The notes beneath the pieces were generated by a model that saw only the letters and a list, made by a program, of their open reading frames with translations, was not told the DNA's origin and made no database searches. Position numbers and translations under genes: made by a program. From Crambe crambe (Eukaryota; Porifera; Demospongiae; Poecilosclerida; Crambeidae), in the NCBI GenBank assembly GCA_963924555.1, contig OZ004594.1, positions 5,177,563 through 5,241,562 of the forward strand: a stretch of 64,000 nucleotides of DNA. Reading direction: 5' to 3'. Shown piece after piece: positions 13,401-27,160 of this stretch. Position 1 is the first letter of the stretch. Every line of letters starts with the position of its first letter.

Positions 13401-16400
13401 AGTGAGTGTGAGTAGCATGATAGGCATAGTTGATTATCTGTTCACTCACCCCAAGCGACAAAAGAAGTTGGAAGAAGCAATACATAACACAGCCTGAATT
13501 GAATGTGCTAAAGCTAAAAGATCTTTGCAGGACAAGGTGGGTTGAGCGCATTGATGCTCTTGATCAAATTAAGCATCTGCACTCCTCCATTGTTGCCTGT
13601 TCTGAGAGTATTTCAGCTGAAGGTGCTCACAAGTGGACCCCAGACTCTCTTGCTGGCCATTACCACCACAGATTTTATCAGTGCCCTTGTGATCACCAAT
13701 GAGTGTCTCCACTACTTCTTGTGTCTCACTAACAGGAGGCTAAAGACACCAGTTTGTGAGGTGAAAACATTAACATCAATTCTCAAGAGAGTCACTGTTG
13801 ACTCCTACCACAATAAATGATTCGAAATTGTCTCTGAGATGTGTATGAAGGTTGGAACTGTACCATCTATTTGGCCACCAGCGTCACAGAACAACACCGA
13901 ACCTAAGTGAGAAGGCAGGGTTCTATCTAGAATTTTAAAGTTAGGGTAGAAGTGTGTCAAGATCAGTGGAAGGGGGTGCATGCAATCATGGGGGAAAATG
14001 ACGATTGTACAGCCTTTAGGCTGCAACAGGGGGGGGAGGAGGAGGATGTGCCCCCTCCTTCACAGAGTGTGGAGCAAAAAATGACCCCTCCCATGTGGAG
14101 CATGGAGCTGATACTTTATGAAGAAAAAAAATGATTACAAGTCATTTAATATGGTCATAATGCTTTTTATAGTTGTCCAGCCTCTAGTATTTCGGTAGAA
14201 AGAGTACCTGGGCCCTCAATACATATACGCAAGGTGTGGTCAAGGGTATCTTCACACATCCTACTATGAAGTCTGGTTTTATTTTCGAATTTAATAGCTA
14301 GCTGTAAACAGCTGTGGTTAATAGCTAATTAACATGCATTATTGTTCAGCAAGAAACTAGACTGGAAGCTGGAGTGTTTGAGCTAGAAGCTTCCACCAGT
14401 AGATAGAACCCTGGAAGGATCATGGTTCATCTGCACTTCTTCCCTCTCCTCAACACTACCGAGAATCTCTGCTTTTTACCCCAACATCAAACCTCTAGTA
14501 ACAGTTCTATGTACTCCTCCTGTAGTGCAGAAAGGTCTTTCAGTGGGCTCAAGCAACTGCCCTTCGGTCTACTATGGGCACTGAATATCTCTCTGGTCTG
14601 GCTCTGCTTCACACCAAGACATTCCTGTCAATATTGAAGAAGTCATTGATGAGTTCTCTTGACATCATCCTTGGCATCTGACCCTAGCACACTAGCCACT
14701 AATTGATATGTAGCTCTTCTTTAAAACATTATATCGCCTGCTCCACACGTGATTTGATTAGTAGGTGTGGCTTCCGGTTTAAGTTTTCGCACGCGCTATT
14801 GCGGTTTGTACACTCTTTTCTAATATCTTGGCTATGCCTATTTTGGGCACCGCCATCATCTTCCTTTTTGTTAAAGTTTCCTCACATATGCGATTAGCAT
14901 TAACATTGGGTGCATACAACTATACCATGATGTATAGGTAAAGAACATTCCAATAAGTGGTTACCACTCCCTGACTACACAGTGTCAGAATATTAGGGGG
15001 CTCACTCAGTTTGTGAATCACCTCACGTGTGCAATCTAGGGGGTCGGGTTCTTAGATTGAATTGTATATTTTGGAGATTGGTATAAGGAGGGGGCTAGGT
15101 GTTAACTGCAACAATACTTCTGGGGTTCTTCATCCAGTTTCACCTGAAGGTAGGCCCAAAATAGATCAAACAATTCATCTGTGTGGATGGATTTGAGGGT
15201 CTGTATTGTCATTTAAACTATCTACTGGCCATCTGATGCAGAAAGGGTTGTGTGCTGCTGAGATTGTCAGCATGATTCAAGACCATTTTTGTGATAACAC
15301 TATGAATCCTGGCATCAGTTTCAGTATCATGCACCTTTTTAATTGCTTCTTCCCAGGTACTTTGTAGAGCTTGGAAATTGATACAAGCTAGCCAGTGCTT
15401 CTTGGAATAGCCTCCATGGCAAGCAGCACATACTTTAAAAACTTCAAAACAAATTGGGTATCTGGAACTGGAGGAGATGATGATGAAGGATACATAGCTG
15501 CAAGTAACATGCAGTGGGTGAATATTATTACCCTTGGTTCCAGCTAATTAATTCTTTTGGCTACTCCTCATGTTGCTAGCCCCACCATAGCATTGACCAT
15601 CAATTGGATCACAGAAGTCAATGTTGCTGCATCAAAAAAATTTTCATGTACTTCAATTCAGCATGGGGAAAGAGTCACTGACTTGCTCATTGTTGCAGCA
15701 TCTGTAACCATTAGTAGTGTAGTATCTTGTGGCCCATGAGTTTGATGACTTCATTTTGAGTACTGTATCTGGACTTCTATTCAGCCATTCTGCAAATTTG
15801 AATTTTGTTTTGCCCTCATACTTAAAAGCTAAGATAGATGTCCATCAGATTCATCCTTATTCCCCCCTCGCAAGTCCTTGACAACTAAAAAACTTGATGA
15901 AGGTAAAAATCTAATGCAATGCTTGTCGATTTTTGTCTCGGTACTGGACAGTGCCAAGATGAATGGTATGTATGTATGTATGTACGTGGTACAACTTCGA
16001 GTTAAAGTTCAAACCACACACACACACACACACATGCATGAAACGCCATCACAAAATTATGTTGCACATGCATACGTTTCCTTCGGGGAAAATGGAGTTC
16101 TATTAACAAGTCCAGACAGGATATCAAGTTGAAATCTGCGGAACCATCATACGTAAACAACTAGAACATAGTCTTAGCTACTTCTGGCTTGTAGGCCATA
16201 TCCCCTACTTGATGATTTTTAGCCAGATTATAACTATGAAAAAAGAACAGAATACAGGCCAAATTGTGCCACCTGCTAGGTAGTACAAAAGTGATTGATC
16301 AGCAACTGAACTGTGGCATTTTACAAAAGCAGCTTGCCCCTTGAATCAAAATAGCAACCACGCAAGCATCAAGGGAGCCATTGTATGGACATGAAAACGT

Positions 16401-19400
16401 ATCACTGTAAAGACTTAAGAGCTAAAATATGGGGCCAGGTACAGATAAATATGACTGGGAGGGCAATATGGGGAAATATTATTCAGTTCAAGGCTGGCAG
16501 TATTGGCCTGACCACAGGGAGGGACAATACAGAAACCAAGAACTCATACTGCTCAATCCTAGAAACTTAATTGAAAGTAACGAGTAGCCAACCCTGGCAC
16601 CTCTGCTCTTAGCTGCTACATATTATCTAAGCATTATATGTATATGAGGGAAAAAAACATTTCCATGAAATGAAAAATTACATACCAAGTAGAAAAGTAA
16701 TATAATTAAATAATCAAAGCGTGTTTCTTCCCTGCGTACCTCAGAGCTTCGCTGCCATCACGGATCTCTAAAGTACCTTTGTCCTTCTCCATGCTATTAA
16801 CTTAGAGTGCCTAACTCTATTTCGTTTTGGACTGCACATCAGGTCAGAAATTGTACTACAGTCTCCATGTTGACAATCTTTACCATACAATCTTAAGAAC
16901 ACGTGCAAGCAGCTTTCTCACTAGCCTCGTACCCAGGCCTTATTATTGAAATAAGGGCCTGGTATCCACTGTTTGCGCGTGCGCAACCCCAGCATCTATG
17001 AATATCATTATAATGTGCCGATGACGATGTAAAGTGGGCGGTACTAATTAGATGACTCGATCTTTGCCGCAGGAACAAGACTCTGTAGCAAAGTTCTCCT
17101 TGGAAGCAGACTTTAAAGAGATGATTATGGAGGGTTCACACACTTCTTTCTCAGTCCTCTGACCTGATCCTCCATCCGGACCAAGAACTGTGCTTCTCTT
17201 CCCAGCTAGCTACTACTTTTTCTTATTACGAATCTCACGCGGCCAGACCTTACTGAGACTAATAGAAGTTCTGGTGGTCCACTACAAACGGCAGAACTTG
17301 GCTCTTTCCAGTCGGCAGTCAGACGTACAAATACTTCGTTTTTTTAAACAGACCTGATGGGCCAGGCTTAGTTCCTCTACACTATGCTCTACATAAGGCA
17401 AGCCCGATGTCTCCAAGGGAAAGCGACGGCGTCAGAAAAACAAGTAACTATGGTTTGTAGCCGACCTTATCGGTAGCTGAAGCTGGAAGCACCTTCCATT
17501 GTTCTAACTAATTACTAGCAGCCGTCATAGAAACAAGGCCCCGCCCAATTATTGTGACGTTTACGTATCCTAAAATTTCTGAAAGTGCACAAATTCACGG
17601 AAAAGCGTGAAAACCAGCACATGCGCAAACAGTGGATACCAGGCCCTTATTTTAATAAGGCCTGGGGACGAGGCTACTTTCTCACCTGTAGGGCAAGCCA
17701 GACAGAGATGAGATTCTGCTAACCAGTGTATACTTGCAAGTCTTGTAGCCATCACAGTTACTTCAATTCAATTATAAGGTTTGCAAAAAATGTGCCTCTC
17801 CCCTTCAATAAGAAATCTGTATGAGCATTGTAGGCTATTCTGGAGGTAGGCCCAAGGGTACTGGTGCTAGTGAGTGCCAGTAGGCAGTTCTGGAGATAGG
17901 CTCAAGGGCACTGGTGCCAGTGATTAGGCCGTTCTGGAGGGGTACTGTGGTGCCAGTACTAAGGCAGTTCTAGGGATACGTAGGCCCAAGGGCACTGTGC
18001 CAGTGATAGTTACTCTGTAAGCTGTTCTGGAGAGGCACTGGTGCTAGTAGGCTTCCCCCTGCCACCACTTCCGCCACCACAACACATTATCATTCCACAC
18101 CTCCACCACTGCCCCCTCCACTAGCACCACAAGACCAAAGATGCTTTCACACCTTACCCTATAACTTATTATCATAATGAAAAATAGGTATAATATTAAA
18201 GCACAAATAACATGCACTGTATGCTGCTCTACTTGGTATGTCGGTTATGCTTGAAAAAAAGAATGAAGGGATGACCATTGCTCAAGAAAGTAAGGAATGT
18301 AGGGGAAATGGGATCAATCTTTGTTCTGTATATCCAGCCAACAATCCCAACATATACGTCCATTACTGCAGGCCCATAGCCAGGGGTGGGGGGTTCGATT
18401 GAATCCCCTTTCAAAATGGAAAAAATAATTTTTTAAGCACAAGCACACGCGATTCGCATGTGCATGTAAAAATTGTTCACTCAATCAAAGCGAAAGAAAG
18501 AACTAGAATGAGTCAGGCAAAGCCTATAGGTATTTTCATCCAGAAAAGGTCAGTTTTAATCTTATGCTAGCTATAACTCTGCCCTACTGAGACTCTAAAG
18601 GCATGAGAAAGCTTCTAAGTCTTGCTGTAAAAACTGTAGTGTAAGCTGCCTACTATCGACCGGCAAGTATTATTGACCGCTACAGCACCTATTATCGACT
18701 ACTTAGTACACGGTAGTAAACAAACGTAAACAGAGTCTAAGAAAATGGCTGCATTAAGAAATGTATGGGGAAAACTTACAAGCTGGGGAGAGGAAACAAA
18801 ACTTCAACAGCAAGTATTTATCAACTGCAGTATGAAAGTAAGTTACCTAGCTCATCCCCATGGCCCCAGAAGATCGCTTACAAGCTACGAAAGCTATCGA
18901 CTTAAGTCGAATTTGGTGCTTGTTTAGTGAGGACTGTAGGATAGATTATGACTGGACTCTGTATGAATATGAAACAAAGACCAATGAAGACTGTATCCAA
19001 AGAGTATCACCTGAATCCAACAGTTCTACAGCAGTTCCATTCCACTGTTAAATTGTGAAGCAGTTTATGATAGAAAAGCTTCATTCATTTTTTAATAAAA
19101 TTTGTTATGATGATATATTTCATAGCATAAAAGTGGACCCTGACATGTAGTGGAGCAAAACTGAAAGAAGGGCTGGAACAACAGACGATGATTGATATTA
19201 TGCTTTTCAACGGGTGGTCGAAAATAGGTGTCAGTGGCTGATTAATGATTTTTTTAGTTGACATAGTGGATTCAGCATAGCAAAATTTCTATCCAATTGT
19301 GAGAAAAATAATGCATATGACGTTATAGAGGAGGAGATTATCTTTCCTATGGTTGTTATTTGAGACTTTAACAACCATCGGTGAGGGAGATATGGTGCCA

Positions 19401-22400
19401 GGGGCAAAGTACTGGTCAATAGTAGGCAGCTTACACTACAGGTATGGTGAAGAAGTAAAGAAGTGGCCATCTACTCATAATCTTCATACTTCATGACAAC
19501 AATTGCAGCTGCTAGCTAGCTATTAAAGTATAAGTAGCATGAAGTGGGCACACTTTATCCAAAATGGGTGTGGTTATGCAAAAGTGGGTGTGGGCAGGCA
19601 AAATTTGTTCCACATGCATGCTCATATATTTTCAAACCCCCCTCTTTCAATAACTCTGGCTACAGGCTTATACTGGACTATAATCTGAAGCTACCCTACA
19701 TATAATGTAGGGATTGTCGTCAATAATAATAACAATAACAATGACTTACCTGTTTGCCGTATTTCTGAAACGGTAAGCTCCCTGGTCCTGAAACTTGGTC
19801 TGCACTTTGTAGTAGGCTCTAGTAGGCTGGATAATCATTCACAGTAAGTCTAAATGGGGAACTAGAATTTTACTTAGTCTATATGCAGCGCGCGCCAGAT
19901 CCCTACACAGAGAGAGCTACCACTCTCTCTGATATCAAAGTGAACTGTGTACAAGAGACTAACCACTTCTTATTCAGTGCCATGCTTTCCCAGGGAAGAC
20001 CCCTAAAGTTACTAGGCAACTAATGTGAAAATGCAGTTATTGGCCCTCCTTTCTGTGCAAATAATGCCAATACGGGCTCATATTATTGCACACCTATCAA
20101 CTGATCAGATTGCAGTATGCAGAGCAGTCATGTAATAAATAAGAAAATGAGATAACTAATACATCAAATCTAGAGTTTTGAAATTTACAATAGCAGGATT
20201 TACACTGTCATACACACAAACTATTATTATAGATTTCTTCCCATGGGTGATGATCCTGAAACTGGCCTAAAGCTTATCATTCAGCCAACATTTGAATCAG
20301 AAGAATTTATGACACAGAGAATGAAAGCTGCTGAGCTAGATGGAGAAACATTCCCCAATGATGTAAGCTATGGTAATCTCAGTGTTGTATAGTTATGAAT
20401 TGTGCACCCTGATCTGATATTCAAAGTATAGGACTTATTAAGCTATTCAGACACCTTATAATTCCGGACACTGTAACTGGTTATATGCCTATATGTTGGT
20501 ACCAAGCGATGTTCACTGAAAGATGAAAATGATTTTGGTCCCTTGATTCCATCATAGCAGTCATACTAAATAATTATTATCTGAACCACCAAAATTTTTC
20601 ACATTGCAGTCCTCGCTTGTTAAACTGTCAATGGAAACAGCACCTTCAATATACATTATGTTTAGCCTAATTTGTATGTTTTGAAGTAAAATAGCTGTAA
20701 TTAATTTTCATTTGATTGATGTAATTTAGCCCATCTTCAAGCTTCTGTGCAAATCTGTAGCTAGAACTGATCATTAAATCAGGTTACGATGGTTCTTTTG
20801 GATACATGTATCCTGAAAATGAATGGTTTTCTACTCTCTGATACAAGTATCCTGTATGTATCCACATCCACAGGATACATACAGCTAGTTTGGATACAAA
20901 GTATGAATACCCTGGTGGATGGTTGAGGTAGGCTAAATTTACACACAAGTTAGATGTCTATTAAGGTGGTGGGCTAGTGACAGAAAATACACATGCAATA
21001 ATTAAAAGGGGCATTGCCTCACGTATATAGTAGTGCTAGTGTATATAGTGGCCAAGTAGAAGTCTTTCTCACTTTCTGGATGTTTGGTGAGTAACACTGA
21101 TAGCTACTAGAGTCAGCACTTTTCTTCTAAAAGGCTCCATAGCTCCATAAAGCAGGTCTGAGGGGGCTATGTAGTGATCTTACAAAGACCAAGACTCTAC
21201 TTGAGCGCTGTCTTTCCCAGCTGCGATTTTCCAAACAAAAAAAAAGCATGATGATGATGTAATTTCTATGTAGCCCCCTGCAATATTAGTTCCTAGCAAA
21301 GAATAGCAATCGTAGAGCTTTGATCCTAGTCATAGATAGTATATTACTGCCCCGAGATTGGAAACGCCCGTTCAATTAATGATAAGAGCGTGTGGGCACT
21401 CTGTGTTGGAATCTTTAACCACAGCAACCTCTTAGCAATAAACATTTCGGTGGCTTATTGCAGACTTTGCAGCAGAAAAAAAGTTTGGGGGGTGTAGAAG
21501 CAATGCAGGAAGACTTGAGCACCTGTTATATGGTGTAAATTGCAGAACCAAGAGTTGCATTATTGCATGAGCTGGTTATTTTGTGATTAATGCTAACTTA
21601 TGTCCATTTTTTTTTACAGTAAGTGAGGAAATTGTAGGGGGTAGTACACTGTATCCCAGCATTTCTTACGTAATAAACTTGTAGAAGCAATATCAAAGTA
21701 TTGCATAGGCTATTTCATGTAGCACTACTTATGTTGTAACTTATGTATGAAAACTTTTTACCCTTAATTGTTGTAATACACAACAAATGGGAGAAAAACT
21801 TCGCTTGAGTGTGCAACGAAAAAAGAAACAACAACATAGTCATGCAGTAGCTGGATTGCAGTTATCAAACTGGTGAAGAGCTCTGTATATTTGCCTCCAC
21901 TCAATGTTTCTCCATCTATTTTGATACACTCTTACTGCTGACATGTGGACACACTTTGCACCAGGATTTCCTCCCTCCCACTGCCTCCCTCCTGTATTTT
22001 AAGTAATACCAGAATTCCTATTGTGTTATGTAAATTGAAAACTCAGCCACTCCCAAAGATAAAAAGGTCGAGAAAGTCAACCAAGTCTTTAGTGGTCAAA
22101 CCCCCACGATTCACAATGTGCGCCCAGTCCTGTGTCTCGTCATCCTCTTCATTGATGGATACAGAGAAGAATATCTTGAGGCCATTCTATAAAAAAATTT
22201 TGCCTTAAATTATAGGTACCATCAAAGTAGCTGATATTTTACTTCCATCTAGTTAAAAAAATTACCCAAGCCCATTCTGAGCTATACAGCTTATCTGAAG
22301 TCCTGTCACTCAGAAACACTTGTGTAAAACCTAGTGCTGTAGGTGTGGTGAAAAACAAGAGATAATACTTCACACCTCGATCCAGCAACAGTGTAAACTA

Positions 22401-25400
22401 GCTCAATGAGCACGTGGCTCTAGGGATCTACTGCACATGCTCAGAGCTCAATTGAAGCAGGAGGGGCTAGATGGTGATAATAGGCGGTGTTTGTGGTGGC
22501 AATAATTGGCAGGTCTATGCTATGATTAAGACCTGAAGAATAAAAAAATGCACTTTTATTGTTCTTCCGTGTTGAGTCTTTCAGCATTCAAAATCCTCCT
22601 GCATGATTAGAATGTGCATAAAATACAGGATAAGCAGTCATAGCAGCCGAAACTTACGAGAAAATCTAACTTCATTTTGTATTAGTCCTATAGAGGGTCA
22701 TAGGTCATCACGCTCTCTGATAATCAAACGAGGATTTTACATGGTGCACCCATAGTAGAAATAGAGCTAACAGCTACCTATACAGACAATAATTGATAGT
22801 CACATCTACTGCTTTGTAAGGTAAGAACAAGTGGCAATAGTTTCCAATACTTTCTGCATCTGGCCCTCAGCTTATATAAAGTGCAAAGCTGAGGGTCATA
22901 GTTTTTGCTCTACTAACTAGCCACAGGTTTCATTTGTCTTGATCTTGTCACAGCGTATGGCACAAAGTATACCATGGCTTACAAACACCAGCACCATCAT
23001 CTGTTGCAATCAAAGGTCAAACATGCATTGCCAAATATTGTTGAATGGTATTTTGAATATTAATAATAAATACGTACTTAGAGTTCTGAATGAAGAGAGG
23101 CTACAATGATGATTTTATGTGCTGTATTCTTTTTTTCTTTTCTTTTTTAGATGAAAAAGAATTGCTTGAAGAAAGGTCATGTGATTATTGCAAATGGAGT
23201 TAAAGGTGTACATGACACACTTAAAAACCTAAACCAGAGACTGAGAAATGGCAAAGCTGATGTTGTAAGTTAGCTATGTAGCAACATATGTGTATCTTCT
23301 TCCAGTTTTCCACTCATGCATATAGTGGAACCTCAGTATAAATTTTTTTTACAATCACTTGTCTCCATCCTTTTTGTAATCAAAGAGAGCATATAGGGAT
23401 GAAACAGGGGGGGGAATGGCCACCCCTACAGGAGGTAATGTAGCTAACAATAAAATGTAGGTAGTGATTCCCATAGATACACTCCAAACTGAGATCAGAA
23501 ATATCGTTACAGCAGGTGCTAAGTATTTTTAAGGAAATTAATTGGTAGAATACACCTTGGTGAATCAACAGTTCATTCTACATGATGAACACAAGGTTGA
23601 ACTTAATTGTAAGAGAAAACAGCAAGATGAAGGTGATGTGACTTTATTAGCTAATAAGAAGAGGGGAAAGGGTGCTTCTTGGTGAGGATCTTGATTCAAA
23701 GGTCCAGTGTTACCTTAGGAAAGTAAGAGATGCAGTATCAGCAGTGGCAGCTGCCAGAGGTCCTATGACAGGAGTAGTCATACTGAACAGAACCTGCATG
23801 GGCATATTCCCTACTGTAGAGAATGAAGAGAAAGGTGACAATAGCTCTAGCTAAGTAAGTCTGATTTTGAAGAAGTGAAGATGTAGCTAGTAATTATGAT
23901 CTTGCCTCATAGAAAATTGATAGGTACCGTAGTGGACAATAATTGATGAATGACACTATACTTTAAGTGGAGGAATACACTGTTTCATCACTTACCTATG
24001 GAAGCCAATGCACAGAATCTCAGCAGTGAAAACTCTGTACTAAAGACTCTGCACTGAATGATCTGCACTGAATAATCTCCACACTAAAGAATCTGCACTG
24101 AAGGATCTCTCCCGCACTGAAATGTCCACACTGAAAATGTCTGCATTGAAAAAATACTACACTAATCATGGTGTTCTTGATGCCACTGACTGTGACAGTG
24201 TGGATATTGCTCTGGATATGGGAGCTATAAAATACACAAAATTCTAGCTACTGTATATAAAGCCCATCACAAAAATAGACTCGCTATATAAACTGTCATC
24301 TGCCTGTTCAACGCTGCCTCAAGTTCAGATGTAAACCTTCAAAGAACTTCTTCTTTTTATGCACAGTGCAACCACAAGTCACTCAGAACTCTGTGGTGGG
24401 CACTATTTTTAGAAAAAGTGGGCTTTTATATAAAAAAAACACAGTGGAATTTCGTTGTAGGAGAGATATTCACTGTGTACATGATTTTTCAGTGCAATGT
24501 GGATTGAGTCTTCAGTGTGGAGTCTTCAGTACAGAGCTTTCACTACGGAGATTCTCGGAAATTACTCTTCTCAGCTTCCATCCTACCTTCTACTGCCAGC
24601 AACTAGGTAGAACACCTTCATTCAGTGTGATAGTATTTACTATGTATGAAGAACTGGAGCAACCATTTTTCATCTGATTGTTTATCATCATAAGATGTGC
24701 TATAACAGTGGTGGATCTAGAAAAATGGAAAGGAGGGTTCCAATTGTATCCGTGCACAAGCGCGGAAAATTTTTTAGCTTAGCCATGCCCACTTTACCTA
24801 ACCATAAACTTTCTGTATAATAGTCCATGGCCCAGAGAAGTTGCTGGAGTCTGCATTGCTGTTGACGCTTATAAACAACACATAGCAGTGGAAAATTCCC
24901 TTTCTAGCTAAACAACTTACACGGTTCCAGAAAAGGCGGGGCCTGCGATCGATCGTAGAATAAGTCTCCAGAAGATCAAATCAGTATGTAGGTTAGGAGA
25001 CTCTTATAAGTTGCTTAGAGTCTCTGCCAAGACTCTGCCACAGCCTTATTGTATGAAAGGGGGGTTCCATGGAACCCTAGGAACCACCCTCAGTGGCGGA
25101 TCTAGAAAAATGGAAAGGAGGGTTCCAATTGTATCTGCGCGCAAGCACGGAAAATTTTTAGCTTAGCCACGCCCACTTTACCTAACCACACCCTTTTGGT
25201 TAAACTTTACCCACTATATAGGCTGTAGCCCACTAGCTGTTGGCAGTGCTGTTGGCACTTATAAACAACATGTAGCAGTGGATTCCTAAACAGTTCTGGA
25301 AAAGGCGGAGCCCGCGATCGATCGTAGAATAAGAAGATCGGTTAGGAGACTCTTATAAGTTGCTTAGAGTCTCTGCCAAGACTCTGCCAGCCTTATTGTA

Positions 25401-27079
25401 TGAAAGGGGGGTTCCATGGAACCCTAGGAACCACCCTAAATCTGCCACTGACCCTTACTCGTAACATGCAAATTATTAGTACTTAGTGAATAGTAAATCA
25501 TAAGTCCCACCTACTTCCAATGGGCTAACTACATTTCAGTCAGCAGCAGAGCAAGAATACCCCCCCCCCCCCCCCAACAATATTTTAGATGAAGGGCATG
25601 GATAAAAGGAACACTGATTTATTATTGATAAGTATATAGCTAGCAGCTGAAAAGTGGTCAGGCCATAGCCTGACCAGTCAGACTGCTCCCTATGGCCCTG
25701 TAAATATTAAAAAAGCTTTTCTACTGAATTGTGAAGTGAGGTAGATATGTAAGGGAAGAATGCAAGATATTTGATTGTCATCACATCAATAATAAAAAAG
25801 AAAAGTAGGGATGGCTGTGTGTGGTTCAAAAAAATTCAGCAATGAACTTCAGTCAAGTAACCCCTTACCCATCACCAATATTCCCATGACAGATATAAAG
25901 GGAGTGAAGTAGGAATAGTAGGCTATATTGGTGATGTGTAAGAGGTTACTTGACTGAAGTTCACTCTCTTGTTGCTGAACTGCACACAGCAGATCAGACT
26001 CATACAATATTATGACCCAATGAACTACAAGAAAAAGGAAAGAATCAGGTCTGGCTATGCGAGACTATTATGCATGTACCTGATATATTTGCACCAAGGC
26101 TTGATTCATAACCAGACTATGTTGAAAGCTAGCAAGTTGGAAAAGTGTTTATTTCTTGAAATAAGTTGTTTGATGATAATAATATGAAAACGGCGATTTC
26201 AGAAGTCGCTATAAAATGATACTGCTTTGTCTTCTGCTCTTCAATACTTGAGTCCTAGCACATTGAAGGTGTCTGTCTTCAAGTTAGGAGTTGCTGACTG
26301 TAGGGGGGAAGTATTTTGGAGTTATGAAAGAAAATAGTCCAATTGGGCAATCAGTGCCATCCCTACTTAGAGAGTAACAAATACAGCCAAACTTGTAGCT
26401 AGCTAATGTGGCATGTAATTGAGTATGGAATCAGGAATGGCTCATTTGGAGAGGATTGAGTTCAATACAAGAATCTCTACATAAAAACGGATATATTTTC
26501 TACATCTTGCCTAATCACTTCATATTTCAGTACAAATGTCTTTTTTATATCAAGGGTAAAGTGTAGCTACACTTAAAAAATGTTATTGTGATTGAATTTT
26601 TCAGAATGAACCAGTTTATCTCCTTAAAGCTGAGATTCCATTAAAGCTCCCAGTTCATGATGGTTGGATGTTATCACTTATTGATACTCCTGGCAACAAT
26701 GAGTATAATGAGCACACCACTAAGGCTGCATCAGCTGGATTAAAAATCAGCTCAGCCTGTCTATTTATTACAACTAATGACTTTTATCGTGGAGGACACT
26801 GCTGAATTCCTCGAAGAGATGTATAAGAAAAGCAAAGGTTAGTAGCTAAGATTTTATCTAGCTAACCCCATTATATACTTGCTGATAGCTATAATAGAGA
26901 AATACTGGGCAAGCCTGAATTAGCATAGGGCCTTCACGGATTCAAAATTTTGATAGGCATGTTGAATGATAAGAAACCAGAGTGAGATTAGTCAACTGAG
27001 CAAAGTGAGCAGCACACCTTGCCTTATTTTTTTATACTTTATTAGACGTTATACTTCTAGGCCATCGGGATATATCACC

Positions 27080-27160
<81 letters not shown>

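Larger units (their letters stand above)
9861..20232 (+). other. Intron 3 of the dynamin-like gene
   Basis: A 10.4 kb intron holding a palindromic composite, a decayed hAT transposase, several 5-bp-duplication elements, a Mutator-like element and a minisatellite, all listed separately. In 14666-16921 I see no gene: only AT-rich sequence with a short (TATG)n at about 15964 and a (CA)n at about 16014. Near 10199 is an isolated CAGTGGCATAGCCAGG terminus of the CATAGCC family. Confidence 0.5.

Noticed and set aside
18860..19051. Similarity of a short reading to the small complex III subunit UQCRB/QCR7
   Set aside because: Only a handful of residues (AIDLS, DWTxYE) agree, a frame change is needed to join the two halves, and the context is a mobile element.
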